DNA of 64,000 nt from Leucaena leucocephala (Eukaryota; Streptophyta; Magnoliopsida; Fabales; Fabaceae), in assembly GCA_037074615.1 (NCBI GenBank), contig CM073518.1, forward strand, positions 5,580,001 to 5,644,000, in the 5' to 3' direction. A program made the translations under genes and the position numbers. The notes below the pieces were generated by a model, which searched no databases, was not told the origin of the DNA, and was given only the letters and a program-made list of their open reading frames with translations. Shown in pieces: positions 36,658-48,257 of this stretch (within the stretch, counting starts at the first letter, position 1; each line of letters opens with the position of its first letter).

Positions 36658-37601
36658 CACACCCTTAAGGTGACTCTCAAAGCAGCCTCCGTTTGTAATA
36701 TTATTTGGTAAATTTGTAGGGGCCGAGTAGGATCCTTTGATTCTGATCATTTGATGCATTGCATAGGAAGAACTAGTTTAGGTTGTAAATTTGTAATATA
36801 TGCAGATAGCCACTAGACCTCTTTATATGGTACTAGGTACGAAGTTTATATACATTTGAGTGTCCTGCAAGCTAATGCCCCTCTTTCTTGTATGAAGATA
36901 AGCATATGAAGTTCCTTTATGTCTCGAGTCACGAGATCCATGGAATTTTTTTTAAATAAAGATAAAAAATAAAAAAATTATGGCTAATGACATTGTAGTT
37001 TGTAAAAAGTTCGAATACATAGAAAGTTAGAAGAAGAAAAATAGAAATGAGATATAACGAGAGGCGAGGGCTTTTGACGAAAAAGAAGGGTGGAGATATA
37101 ATGAGAGGTCTTGCTTCAGAAAATATCCCAGTAGAAAGCTGATGATTATAACATGTTATGTACACACAGTAGTTTATCTGCTACACAAATACGTACGAAA
37201 AATTATTGATTTCTGTATTGGAAAAAAAAAAAGAACTCTTGGGTGCCAGATTTGGATTACTTGCAGTGCCTATTTTTGAGCTGTACTCAAATGTAGTATA
37301 TTGGAATGAAAATAAATTATTATAAATAAAATAAAAATATTTAAATAACATAAATATGTTACTCGTATAATTGCAATTAAGCCCCATTGCACGAAACAGT
37401 CTCTCCAAGGAATCCAAATCCATGCCGGCATTGAAAATTGTACATCTGTGGAGTCAATCATTTACAATCTACCTCAAGAAATAGCTGCAGCTACACGAAC
37501 AAGTAATCACATGAACTTGCTATACGGATAGATCTCATCGTTGACGGACAGAAAATTCTCATTAGGTTTTCTTTGCCCCTCTTTATTGGTATTGACAGAG
37601 G
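36658..37601. other. Intergenic DNA and 3' flank of JAC1
   Basis: No gene was recognised between the MITE and the JAC1 stop codon. Frames at 36929-37461 on the minus strand are AT-rich and unsupported. The part closest to 37601 should be the JAC1 3' untranslated region. Confidence 0.4.
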
Positions 37602-40600
37602 TTAGAGAGCCCCAAGCATGTTGAACTGAGTCCATGCCTCCTGCATTTCAAATATAGACAACATGATTCGAGTTTCAAAAGAGGCCAAGAGCAATGAGCA
37701 TGTTGAATGAGCCAATAATGATAGTTATATTCCTCGTTTCCTACACCCCTATGGTTTCCAGGGATTTAACTAAACCCAGGCCATGATTTCATGGTAGTAC
37801 TGGCACTAAATCTTTGTTAAACGTCCACAGTCATTCTACACACAGTTATGAATAAGCAAATGTCAAGACATTAAGATAATATTTGGTACGCGAAAAACAC
37901 TTTTCCATTTCCTTTTCAGAAAACACTTCTCCGTATAGCAAATATTGCCTAGCATGTATTACCAGTTGCAAACAATATAATACCTTAAAAAGACATCGAA
38001 TGACACTTTACTGGAAATAAGTTGCTAAATATGTTACCTGCAAAATATCAAAAACTTTTTCTGCAATGTATTTTTTATGAGAAGCAGCACCCTTCTGCTG
38101 CAGCTTATCCGGATGTAAATAGAGTAAAGCTCTTTGATATGCTCTTTTCACTGCATTCCCTTCGATTATATCAACAAGAGGCACAGGCTTCCAGCCGCTG
38201 TCAGGCCAAAGCACCTATATTGATGACAATTGTCAATTTTAACAAGTACGACATATGAACTTCAAGAACTAGCCTCCAAATATCATTTTAAGGCATATAA
38301 AGATGCATTATCTTTGTTGAGAAGCAAGAAAAGCAATTGGAAATTTTATATATAAAATTGAATTTGAACTCAGGTTTGAACATGTTTGATATTGCTCACA
38401 TATTGTAATGTTGATAGCAGGGACCGTATGTTTCCTTGCTTCCCGTTAGACCATTGTCGTATCTTATCATCAACGACCTACATTATCCACATTATATAGA
38501 GTTGTGCTCTAGTAGAACCTTGAAACAAACATAGCATGGATGGAGACCATACTTTGATTTCTTGATTATCCTGGGTTTGCATGAGTTTACTCTCATCTTG
38601 CGCTAGCTCCTTTACCTGTTATGAAGAAACCCAGTTAAGGAGCTCTCTCTTCTCTGATCCTTTTCTTGTTTTTTGGCAATAGAAGGCAATAATTCAATTT
38701 GAACTTAAAGATGTCAATTTACATGTCTTAGTGAAACAATATTCCACTGAATGAGATAGATTAAACATAACAACCTACCAGAAAATTCCCATGGAAAAGC
38801 CCGTCTTCAACAGCAACTGTACTATCAGGAATTGCTGCAAACAATAAAAGTACTCCATCAAGTGACATCAAATATATGGTCAAAATCATATTTAAACACA
38901 GCATTTGGACCTTGTGGTTCTAATTTTTGCAGGAAAGGTTTACCAGAGTCGAGAAACACATTAAAGAGAAAAAATGCAGGGCCATGAGAGCATTTTTTAA
39001 TATCGAATTTGATGTTCAATGCTTGTCCTGTAGTTATGTATTTGTGTGCGTGCGTGCGTGTGTGTGTGCGTGTGAGAGAGAGAGGGAGAGAGAAGCATAT
39101 TGATAACTTAATTTCACCAGTTGTGGCTCCTACTGAAAACCTTAGTACAAGTCAAATTCTCAACTGATCGAAAATTGGTATTTGGAAAACTAACTGGTAC
39201 CTGGTGCTGGGATATCATCCTGCCGAGGCAAATCATCACTAGAAATGTTGGTAGTCTCTGTGGCAGAGTCCTCTTTCTTCGACAGTTGAGGATTAGCTTC
39301 TGCCTGGGAAATTTGAATGAAATCTCAAATTCAACTGTCATGAAATTAAAATATTTAGCTTTTACATTACAGAACTTGACAGACAACAATTTTCTCTGCT
39401 AGAGAGGAGAGGCACAGAGGAGTCGAGAGAGAAAGGTAACTCTCAATTCTTCAGTAATCAATATTTAAGTCTACGTAAAATAGGAAACCTAAAACTACTT
39501 ATATGAATAATAATAATCATAATAAAACTGATCCTAATCAGAGTCCAAAATTAACAAAATAACAATAAATTAAAATAATCCTAAAATAATAATAAACTAT
39601 AAAACTAATAAGATAATACTTCATATTCTTTATCCCACATCTCATCATGTTCTTAGGTTATTTAGCATTGACGTCAGTTTTCAAGTTGAATTTCTTTCTT
39701 GTCTATCCATGTTTGTTTAGTTGTGCCAACACTTACTTCTTCTGTTGTACGTAAACCACTTCTCAGCTTGTATTCAGACGATTTGGTGCCAACTCTTGGC
39801 TTCGTAGAAGCTTCTTGGCTAAATATTCGAACAAATTCTTTGACTTTTCCTTTTGCTCTGACATTCTCCATATTATCATCCAATCTTAACGAACTTTGCA
39901 AGGCAGCTTTAGTTGCTTCTACCCCCTTCAAGTCAACTGTCTTTTCTATTTGGTTCTTCCAATTAGTACTAATGTCGCTAACAGCAGATGACTTCATAGT
40001 TTTGCTTTCTTTTCCCTTGTCCATTTTAATCTTCTCAGTATAATCTGACATAAAAAATTGAGATGGGTTTCAGGAATGGGAGACCGATAATATCCACATA
40101 TAGTGAGTGGTGCGATTGGCTTTTACCTTGTGTGTCATCGCTTTTACTGAATAGAGAATGTGATGATTTTGACTCAGCCTTGTGAGTTTTAATTGTCTGA
40201 ACTAATTCCTCTTTCATTTTTCCAGAAACTTCTTTCTCACTTACTGAATGGATGCTTGATTCTGCTTGAGTGTCAGATGATAAAGCACTACCAGGAACAT
40301 CTTTTATAACATTTTGAGGGGTGCTTAAGGATTTCAAATTAGGTTTTGCAGAAGCTCTTTCTTCTAGCGAATCTGACCCATTTCGAGAAGTTACAAAAGT
40401 AGTTGACCAATATTGTCTTCTACTTTTGGACGAAGATGAGCTGGTATTTGCACCATTCTGTGAAGTACTTTCTCTCGCTATCCAATCCTTAGCGCTTGAG
40501 CATCTCTCAAATTTAACATTTTCTTTTGTTCTTAAGTTTCTTTCTCTCCTAAGAGGAGCCAATAGTGGTAATACCCCTTTATTTGCCCATTTATATATTG

Positions 40601-41933
40601 AGAAATGAAACTGAACTGCACTATCGCCTCCTTTGTCTGCTTTATCAGATGTGCTCAAATCTGAAATCGCTTGTGATGAACGACTTGGCCGTAGAGTTCC
40701 CGAACCATTCTTCAACTCCTCCTTACCTTGAGTAGCGTGGCTTGAAAATCTAGATAGATGAGTGGCTGGAGAGTTTGAAGAGCTTAAGCCATTTGAAGCG
40801 GCGTCCTTGATGCTCATGCGTAGGCTCCTAGAGGGGGAACCAAGCGTTGGAAGGTCCGTCCCCTTTGTCAATTTGGCGGGAAGGCTGAGGAAGTTGAAGA
40901 ATGAACGTGCTATTAGTGCAGCGAATCGTAACATATCAGAATAACGAAAATTGAAGAGACCGCAATGGACATAAATAAGCCATAGATGCGGAATTTTGAT
41001 CCTCGCCGTTATTCTAGGCGGGAATCAAAGACCTATGGTGGGCCGCATTTCAGCAGGGTGTGATAGGCCCAAGGGGATTTCTGAGGATGGCCCATAAATC
41101 AAGTGGGCCTTGATGGGCAATAGGCAGCTATATTTCTAAAGATTAACGTCTCATAACCGAAAAGAAGGCTTTCTCTCTTATGGCCAATAGCTATTTTCTG
41201 AGTTTTATTATGAGGAACACCACATAAATAAATTTTATGCAAATCAATTATCCGTTAGTCTTGTAAAAACAAAACAAAAAAAATCATTTTTCTTTTATAT
41301 TTATAAGTAAAATACTTAATTGAAATAGTTAGCTCTAATTTAATGGACAATTTTCGGAATTATTTTTACACTATGGTGAGTTTGCAGTAGACAGTATATG
41401 AATTTGAAAATAGCTGACGGAAATTGCAATTGTGTTTTGGATAAAGATTAAAGAAATGGTGAGCAGAGGGAAAACCTCAATGTTGAAGGGAGAGGTGAAG
41501 GAGCAAAGGAGTCAGGTGCGGGAGGCAGAGGAGGGGCAGGGCTTAGTATTCTGGAACCTGGCGTCGAAGTGAAAGGGTGTCGTTCATGCCTCAATGGAGT
41601 ACGACACGGAGACTCATCTCCTCCAAATATATCGTCGTAGAAGTTATCGTTTGCGTACCGCCTTCTATTCGAATTATCTTCCCCAAACACAGGTTTGTCG
41701 CGAACACGAGGCCAGTCGCACCAAGCATCATGCTCCTCCATTCGCGATGCACTGAAATCCGGCGATTCGCCGTTACCGTAACGCATCTCCTGAACTGAGG
41801 ACCGCCTCGGAGGACCGCCGAACACATCGTTGAAATCAACGTCCGAGTTTCGGAGCGGCGTGCTCAGATTCGTGGATGGCCTTTGATGATTGTAGCCTAA
41901 CAGGATGCTCTCTCTCTGAGAAAATCTCTCCAT
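37602..41933 (-). CDS. JAC1: JAC1, auxilin-like J-domain protein for chloroplast accumulation response
   Basis: Cytosolic auxilin-like J-domain protein required in Arabidopsis for blue-light chloroplast accumulation and for control of chloroplast actin filaments. Nine exons join in phase: 41476-41933, 40127-40884, 39737-40044, 39201-39303, 38779-38834, 38553-38615, 38400-38477, 38038-38214 and 37602-37640, giving 679 residues (family about 650). The N-terminal two-thirds is Ser-rich and probably disordered, with FNDVFGGPPRR and FYDDIFGGDE near the start. The C-terminus is the auxilin J-domain: KIRQWSNGKQGNIRSLLSTL, VLWPDSGWKPVPLVD, the HPD triad at about 642-644 (LYLHPDKLQQKG) and final EAWTQFNMLGAL. 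Exon 3 ends at a consensus GTAAGT donor (39736-39731), not at the stop further on. Intron 4 has a (TG)n/(GA)n tract (39043-39093). A Copia element lies just upstream. Confidence 0.93.
41018..41109 (-). promoter_or_regulatory. Cluster of TGGGCC/GGCCCA motifs in JAC1 intron 1
   Basis: Four site-II-type motifs lie at 41039-41044, 41066-41071, 41089-41094 and 41104-41109, with an E2F-like GGCGGGAA at about 41017-41024. This density is typical of plant core promoters and unusual in an intron. An in-frame ATG at 40934-40932 follows about 100-175 bp downstream on the JAC1 strand, so a second promoter is possible. Confidence 0.45.
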
Positions 41934-42308
41934 TTTTCCACCAGTAAGCGGCCAGTTCCCAATAGATCAACTGGTAGACTAATCCTTGTGGAGCTATTCG
42001 AAATTGGGAGGGAATGTAGGAATTGGGATTGACAAGTTTCGAAGCTCAGAAAGGGAAGGTCCCGAAGAGGACAGAAAAGGGTCGGGGCCGAACGTGAGTG
42101 GGGGTAGAGATTTCGAATTGTGAAGCCACAAAAATTGGCAGACTCTGGATAAGATGGAGAGGAAAATTCCAAATCGTACCAGTGACTGATGCCAGCCTCA
42201 TGGCCATTTGCTCATAACTGTGACGCCGAATACTTGTGATGCTAATTAAATGCCCTGTCTCTGTCCCGTCCCGCCCCTGTAAACATTAATATTATATAAA
42301 TTAGATTT
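41934..42308 (-). promoter_or_regulatory. JAC1 5' leader and proximal promoter, cut off by a Copia insertion
   Basis: Only about 375 bp separate the JAC1 start codon from the retrotransposon. The nearest 200 bp are likely 5' leader. Any distal JAC1 promoter elements must lie beyond the 5.25-kb insertion or have been replaced by the LTR. Confidence 0.5.
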
Positions 42309-42602
42309 TGTTATAAAACTAGCAATAAGATTAGAAAGAGAGAAAAGATGGAGACAAGAAAATAAGAGAAGTATATATTCTATTCTTTCTCCTTTTTCTT
42401 ACAATACAAATGGAATGCCCTATTTATAGGCATAGAAGTTGAAGATGAAGAGTCTAGTAATTAATGGAGGAGTAATGAAGAGTCTAGTAATTAATGGAGG
42501 AGTAATGAAGAGTCTAGTAATTAATGAAGGAATAATGACCTAGGGAATTTGAAGAGGTGGAGGGAGATGGAGATGGACATCTATATTCTAATATTCATAA
42601 CA
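42309..42602 (-). repeat. 3' LTR of Copia element
   Basis: The LTR nearest JAC1, in the same orientation as JAC1. It contains three tandem copies of a 30-bp unit (AGAGTCTAGTAATTAATGGA plus ten bases) at about 42446-42537 and a TATTTATAGG phrase. LTRs of this kind carry promoter and polyadenylation signals. Confidence 0.95.
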
Positions 42603-42825
42603 CTCCCCCTTAGATGTCCATTCTTTAATAATGTGCCTCATTAAAAAACTTTAACTAGGAAAAACCCTGTGGGATAAAAATCTAGTAAAAGAAAAAGAGT
42701 ACACAATTAATTGATACACTTACAGAGCTGCCTCATTAAAAACCTTGCTAGGAAAACCCAGTGGGACAAAACCTCAGACAAGGGAAAAAGAGTACAGCGT
42801 GTATCGACTCCCCCTTTTTGTAACA

Positions 42826-45800
42826 TCAATTGATATCTCTGAATCTGCGAAGTCCGATATCATGTATGAGCTTCTCAAATATTATTGCTGGAAGTGACTT
42901 GGTGAACAAATCTGCTAGATTTTCTTTAGACCGGATTTGCTGGATATTAATCTCACCATTCTTTTGAAGATCATGTGTGAAAAAGAATTTTGGAGAAATA
43001 TGTTTTGTCCTGTCTCCTTTGATGTACCCTTCTTTTAGTTGGGTAATACATGCAGTATTATCTTCATATAGAACTGTTGGGATCATTTTACTAGATGACA
43101 GTCCACAAGTAGTACGTATATGATGTATTATCAATCTTAACCATACACATTCTCGACTTGCTTCATGTATCGCTATTATTTCTGCATGATTAGATGATGT
43201 GGCTAATATGGTTTGTTTCATTGATCGCCATGAAATAGCTGTACCATTACATGTGAACAAATAGCCTGTTTGCGATCTACCAACATGTGGATCAGACTGA
43301 AATCTAGCATCAGCATATCCGACAAAGTCAGTCTTATGTTCATTTGAATCCCATATCCATAGTACCATTCAAGTAACGAAGAATGTGCTTAACCCCATTC
43401 CAATGTCTTCCTGTTGGTGAAGAACTATATCTTGCTAATAAGTTAACAGCAAATGATATATCTGGTCGTGCGTGACTAGCAATATACATAAGCGCACCAA
43501 TTGCACTAAGATAAGACACTTCTGGGCTAAGTAGTTCTTCATCACCTTCTTGAGATCTAAAGGGATCTTTATCTTTCTCCAGAGATCTTACAATCATCGG
43601 AGTGCATAATAGATGTGATTTATCCATATAAAAACGTTTTAAGACTTTTCTCGTGTAAGTTTCTTGACACACGAAGATCCCATTTTTCAGATGTTCAATT
43701 TGTAGTCCAAGGCAAAATTTTGTTCTTCCCAGGTCCTTCGTTTCAAACTCTTTCTTTAAGCAATTCACCGCTTTGAAAATATCTTCAGGAGTTCCAATGA
43801 TATTTATGTCATCGACATAAATAGCAATTATAGCAAATTCATTTTCAGATCTTTTTATAAAAATGTATGGACATATCTGATCATTCTTATATCATTCTTT
43901 CAATAGATATTCACTAAGTCGATTATACCATATGCGCCCTGATTGCTTCAATCCATATAAAGACTTATTTAACTTAATTGAGTACCGTTCTCGAGAACTT
44001 GAATTATATAATTTTGGTAACTCAAATCCATCAGGGAGACTCATATAAATGTCATTGTCAAGTGAGCCATACAAATAGGCTGTAACAACATCCATTAGAC
44101 GCAAATTGAGGCCTTCTTTTACTGCCAGACTAATTAGATATCGAAAAGTAGTTGCATTCACCACTGGTGAGTATGTTTCTATAAAATCAATACCAGGTCT
44201 TTGTGTAAATCCTTGAGCAACAAGTCGTGCTTTATATCTTACTACTTCACCATTTTCATTTCATTTTCTCACAAAAACCCATTTATATCCAACTGGTTTT
44301 ACATCTTCAGGTGTAAGAACCACAGAGCCAAAAACTTTTCGTTTTTCTAATGATTTTAATTCAGCCTCAATTGCGTCTTTCCATTTTGACCAATCATCTC
44401 TTTGTTTGCATTCGCTAATAGATCTTGGTTCATGATCCTCATCATCATTTATTACATCAAGCGCTACATTATATGCAAAAATATCGTCAACGTTGACTTT
44501 ATCTCGATCCCATCGTATTCTATTGACAACATAATTTATTGAGATCTCATTATTTTCATATATTTCAGGTACCTGAATGTCTCTCGAAATTGAGACATTA
44601 GTGTTGTCAAAGGACTCTTCTGGAGTTACAAAATTTTGTTGAATATCCTCGACCTGGCCATCTATATTTATAACTCCTTTTCTTTTTCGAGGATTTTTAT
44701 CTTTGGAACCGATGGGTCTATCACGCTTCAAGCGTGCTTTTGATCTATTAGATTGTCCAATAGGGACATCAATTCTGATAGGAGCATTTGCAGCTGGAAC
44801 ATGTGACATGGTCACTTTCTTGGGGTCAGTGAATGCGTCTGGCAATTGATTGACTAAACTTTATAAATGAATTATCTTTTGAACTTCTAACTCACATTGT
44901 TTTGTACGAGGATTAAGATGAGATCATGATAATTCATTCCAATTAACTTTATTTTCCAGCTGTTTATTTTCTCCCCCTAATGTTGGAAAAATTGATTCGT
45001 CAAAATGACAATCAGCAAATCGAGCCGTAAATAAATCTCCTGTTGTTGGCTCTAAATATTTTATTATAAAAGGAGATTCATATCCAACATATATTCCCAT
45101 CCTTCTTTGAGGACCCATTTTAGTACGTTGTGGTGGAGCAATCGGAACATATACCGCACATTCAAAAGTCCTTAGATGGGAAATATTTGGTTCCTGACCA
45201 AAAACCATTTGTAAAGGGGAAACCTTAAGATAACTAGTTGGCTTGATACGAATTAACATCGCTGCATGTAAAATTGCATGTCCCCAAGTAGATATTGGGG
45301 GATTTGATTTCATAAGCAATGGTCTTGCAATCAACTGCAAACGTTTAATTAATGATTCTGCAAGACCATTTTGTGTATGAACATGTGCTATAGGATGTTC
45401 AACATCGATTCCCAAAGATATACAATACTCATTGAAAGCTTGTGAAGTAAATTCACCAGCATTATCTAGACGTATTTTCTTAATAGGATAATCTGAAAAA
45501 TGTACTCTCAATCTAATTAGTTGAGCAAGTAATCTCGTAAACGCCAGGTTACGAGAAGATAATAAGCAAACATGTGACCATTTTGTTGATGCATCAATTA
45601 GAACCATAAAATATCTAAATGGTCCACATGGTGGGTGTATTGGCCCACAAATATCTCCCTGTATACGTTCTAGAAAAGTGAGAGACTCACTTTCTATTTT
45701 TATCGATGAGGGTCTAATAATTAATTTTCCTTCAGAATATGCAGCACATGAGAAAATATGAGATTGTGGAATTGATTCTCTTCCCAACGAATGTCCACAT

Positions 45801-46243
45801 GAATTCTCAATTATTCTTCGCATCATTATTGTCCCAAGATGGCCTAACTGGTCATGCCAAATATTAGATTTATTCTCACTTGCAAACTTCTGGTTTGCAA
45901 TAACATGTGTTTCAATTGTACTAATAAATGTGTAGTACATTCCAGAGGAAAGAGCATGGAATTTTTCCAGTGTGCATTTTTTACCAGAAATCATATCTGT
46001 GATAATAAGATATTTCTGATTTTCTCTATTTGTTGTTTCAATATAGTATCCATTTCTGCGGATATCCTTGAAACTCAATAAATTCCTGTTAGATTTGGAG
46101 GAATAAAATGCACTATCAATGTATAATTGTGTTCCTCCAGGTAACAATATATTAGCTCTTCCAAACCCCTCAATCATCTTTATATTTCCAAAACAATATA
46201 TAAGAAAATAACACATATGACTATAATAAAAATATATTAGCAA
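42826..46243 (-). pseudogene. Copia pol remnant: integrase, reverse transcriptase, RNase H
   Basis: Reading the minus strand from 46243: a GAG-pre-integrase-like region (NIWHDQLGHLG), the integrase core with its three acidic positions (QGDICGPI, RLDNAGEF, TQNGLAESL), a linker, then reverse transcriptase (KPVGYKWVFVRK, LMDVVTAYLYG, YVDD at about 43813-43824) and RNase H (GYADARFQSDP, LYEDNTACI, HISPKFFFTHDLQ, ENLADLFTKSLP). Frames are broken by a stop after VRK (about 44260), a stop near 43890 and a frameshift near 43350. The enzymes are identifiable but not made as one protein. Confidence 0.92.
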
Positions 46244-46306
46244 ATATAATCATAAAAGAAAATAACTTCATTATAGCAAAAAGAAAACACACATAATCAT
46301 AAAAGT

Positions 46307-46951
46307 TTAGCTTATTTTTTTTTGGACACTCCCATCACCAATTAGGTGATCAATTCTTCTGTTAGGATCGGCAAAACAATCAGCAACATCTAAATGAGTC
46401 ACATCCATGTTGCCATAATCATAATCGCTTTCTTCCCCAATAAAATTTGTTTCTATCTTTGGCTCTTTGCCTTTATTTTTATTTTTCCTTTTGAGCGATT
46501 CTTGATATAATTCAACCAAATGTCTTGGTGTACGACAAATACGAGCCCAATGACCTTTTCCACCATAACGATGCCATAAATTTTCAATATAATTATCATT
46601 CCCACTAGTTTCCTTTTTGTGATTTTCATCATTATTTGTCCACCTCGAGTGGGAACCACGACCACAACCACGTTGACCACGGCCTCGTATATAGCCACGG
46701 CCGCGTCCGCGTCCACGTCCACGTCCATATCCCCGACCACGGGATGATTCATTTGTTACTACATTCACTTCTGGGAATGTAGTAGAGCCAGTTGGACGGG
46801 ATTCATGATTCCTCATTAAAAGCTCATTATCTTGTTCAGCCACCAAAAGGTAAGAAATCAGTTCAGAATACTTTTTGAAACCTTTTTCACGATATTGTTG
46901 TTGTAAGAGCACATTGAATTCATGAAATGTGAAGAATGTTCTTTCTAACAT
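46307..46951 (-). pseudogene. Copia gag remnant with degenerate zinc knuckle
   Basis: The frame carries the C-terminal gag segment: QQQYREKGFKKYSELISYLL, a Gly/Arg-rich stretch (RGRGRGRGRG) and a zinc-knuckle position that reads LWHRYGGKGHWARIC, where the first two Cys of CxxC have become Trp and Tyr. Only about 315 bp lie between it and the 5' LTR, so the N-terminal gag region is missing. Confidence 0.85.
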
Positions 46952-47266
46952 GTCATCATCAGTAATTTTCTCTCCACATAGTTCAGTTGAAAATTAATTT
47001 TAAATAGTGTAGAATTATAAAATAATCGAGATAATTCTTTCCAATAATGTCAAGAGCCACAAACTCAAGTTTTATAAGATTCGACATGATGATACTATCA
47101 TAAAATGTAATAAAAGTTGAATGGAGATTTAAATTAAGAAGGTTAAAAAATTAGAAAATAATTAAATATGAAACTATAATTTAACATGAAAGTAATATAT
47201 AAACTCACCTTCCAATGATAGATCTTACAATAATATCAGTTGGCTAGAGTAGTCGTGCTGATAACG

Positions 47267-47560
47267 TGTTATAAAACTAGCAATAAGATTAGAAAGAGAG
47301 AAAAGATGGAGACAAGAAAATGAGAGAAGTATATATTCTATTCTTTCTCCTTTTTCTTACAATACAAATGGAATGCCCTATTTATAGGCATAGAAGTTGA
47401 AGATGAAGAGTCTAGTAATTAATGGAGGAGTAATGAAGAGTCTAGTAATTAATGGAGGAGTAATGAAGAGTCTAGTAATTAATGAAGGAATAGTGACCTA
47501 GGGAATTTGAAGAGGTGGAGGGAGATAGAGATAGACATCTATATTCTAATATTCATGACA
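47267..47560 (-). repeat. 5' LTR of Copia element
   Basis: Same length and structure as the 3' LTR, including three 30-bp repeats. It differs from the other copy at five positions, all A/G transitions. Confidence 0.95.
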
Positions 47561-47952
47561 GATTTTTCATTTTAACACTCACAAAATTTAGAGTTTTGAT
47601 TTAATTTTAAATATAATATTTATTACATTCAAATAATTAAATGACCGGTATATTTTTAATAAAATTTCACATAATTTTATAAACAACTAACCTATCTACT
47701 TGTTTTGAATTATATAAATTAGTTTCAGAGTAGCTTACACGATATTTTAAGAAGTTTTGGTTTTGGATATTACTTTACATTATTATAAGCTATTTGTTGT
47801 TCAATAGTTCCCTCTATCATGTAGGGGCCGGAGTTGTAGATTATAAATCCCTAAGATGTAGATTTTATGATTTGCATGCGATCATTTCTTTGCTTTTATA
47901 TATGAAGATGATGATTGCATAGTTTTGGTGTTGTATTCTCGTTGGAGCTACG

Positions 47953-48157
47953 AAAGCATTTTTTTTGGTTGCTCATTATGTTTCCTAGAGTTTTGTCCTG
48001 AGTATATCTGAATTCGACTCGCGTCGTACACCTAGTTACAGTATGTGAGTCTCCCAACATAAATTTTTTATATTCGTCAAGTTTTAAACTCGAGACTATA
48101 TTTAAACGATGCCAAATTATTTATTACTCGAATTAATCTACCTTACTAAAGCATTTT
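47953..48157 (-). mobile_element. SINE, family S1, copy 2, target duplication AAAGCATTTT
   Basis: On the minus strand the body (48147 down to about 47963) reads CGAGTAATAAATAATTTGGC, ATCGTTTAAA, GTCTCGAGTTT, GGGAGACTCACATACTGTAA, CGACGCGAGTCG and then an A run, the same order as copies 1 and 3. AAAGCATTTT flanks both ends (47953-47962 and 48148-48157). Confidence 0.75.
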
Positions 48158-48257
48158 CATTGCACCAGCAGCAGGGAGAACTTACGGTATTGACTGAAAG
48201 GCCCGCAGGGTCTAAAGTTGAACAACCAAGACGGTACGTTTAACAGTTTCACAGGAC

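Larger units (their letters stand above)
42309..47560 (-). mobile_element. Copia-type LTR retrotransposon (5252 bp), target duplication GATTT
   Basis: Two 294-bp LTRs (42309-42602 and 47267-47560) begin TG and end CA. The element is flanked by GATTT on both sides (42304-42308 and 47561-47565). On the minus strand the 5' LTR is followed by CGTTATCAGCACGA, a primer-binding-site-like sequence, and the 3' LTR is preceded by the polypurine tract AAGGGGGAG. The internal order gag, integrase, reverse transcriptase, RNase H defines Copia. The LTRs differ at five sites by eye, all A/G changes, so the insertion is fairly young, but several internal stops show this copy cannot make a complete polyprotein. 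Confidence 0.95.

Noticed and set aside
39674..39736. Extension of JAC1 exon 3 to the in-frame stop (VSVGTTKQ...)
   Set aside because: A consensus GTAAGT donor precedes it and gives an in-phase join to the next conserved exon, so these bases are intronic.
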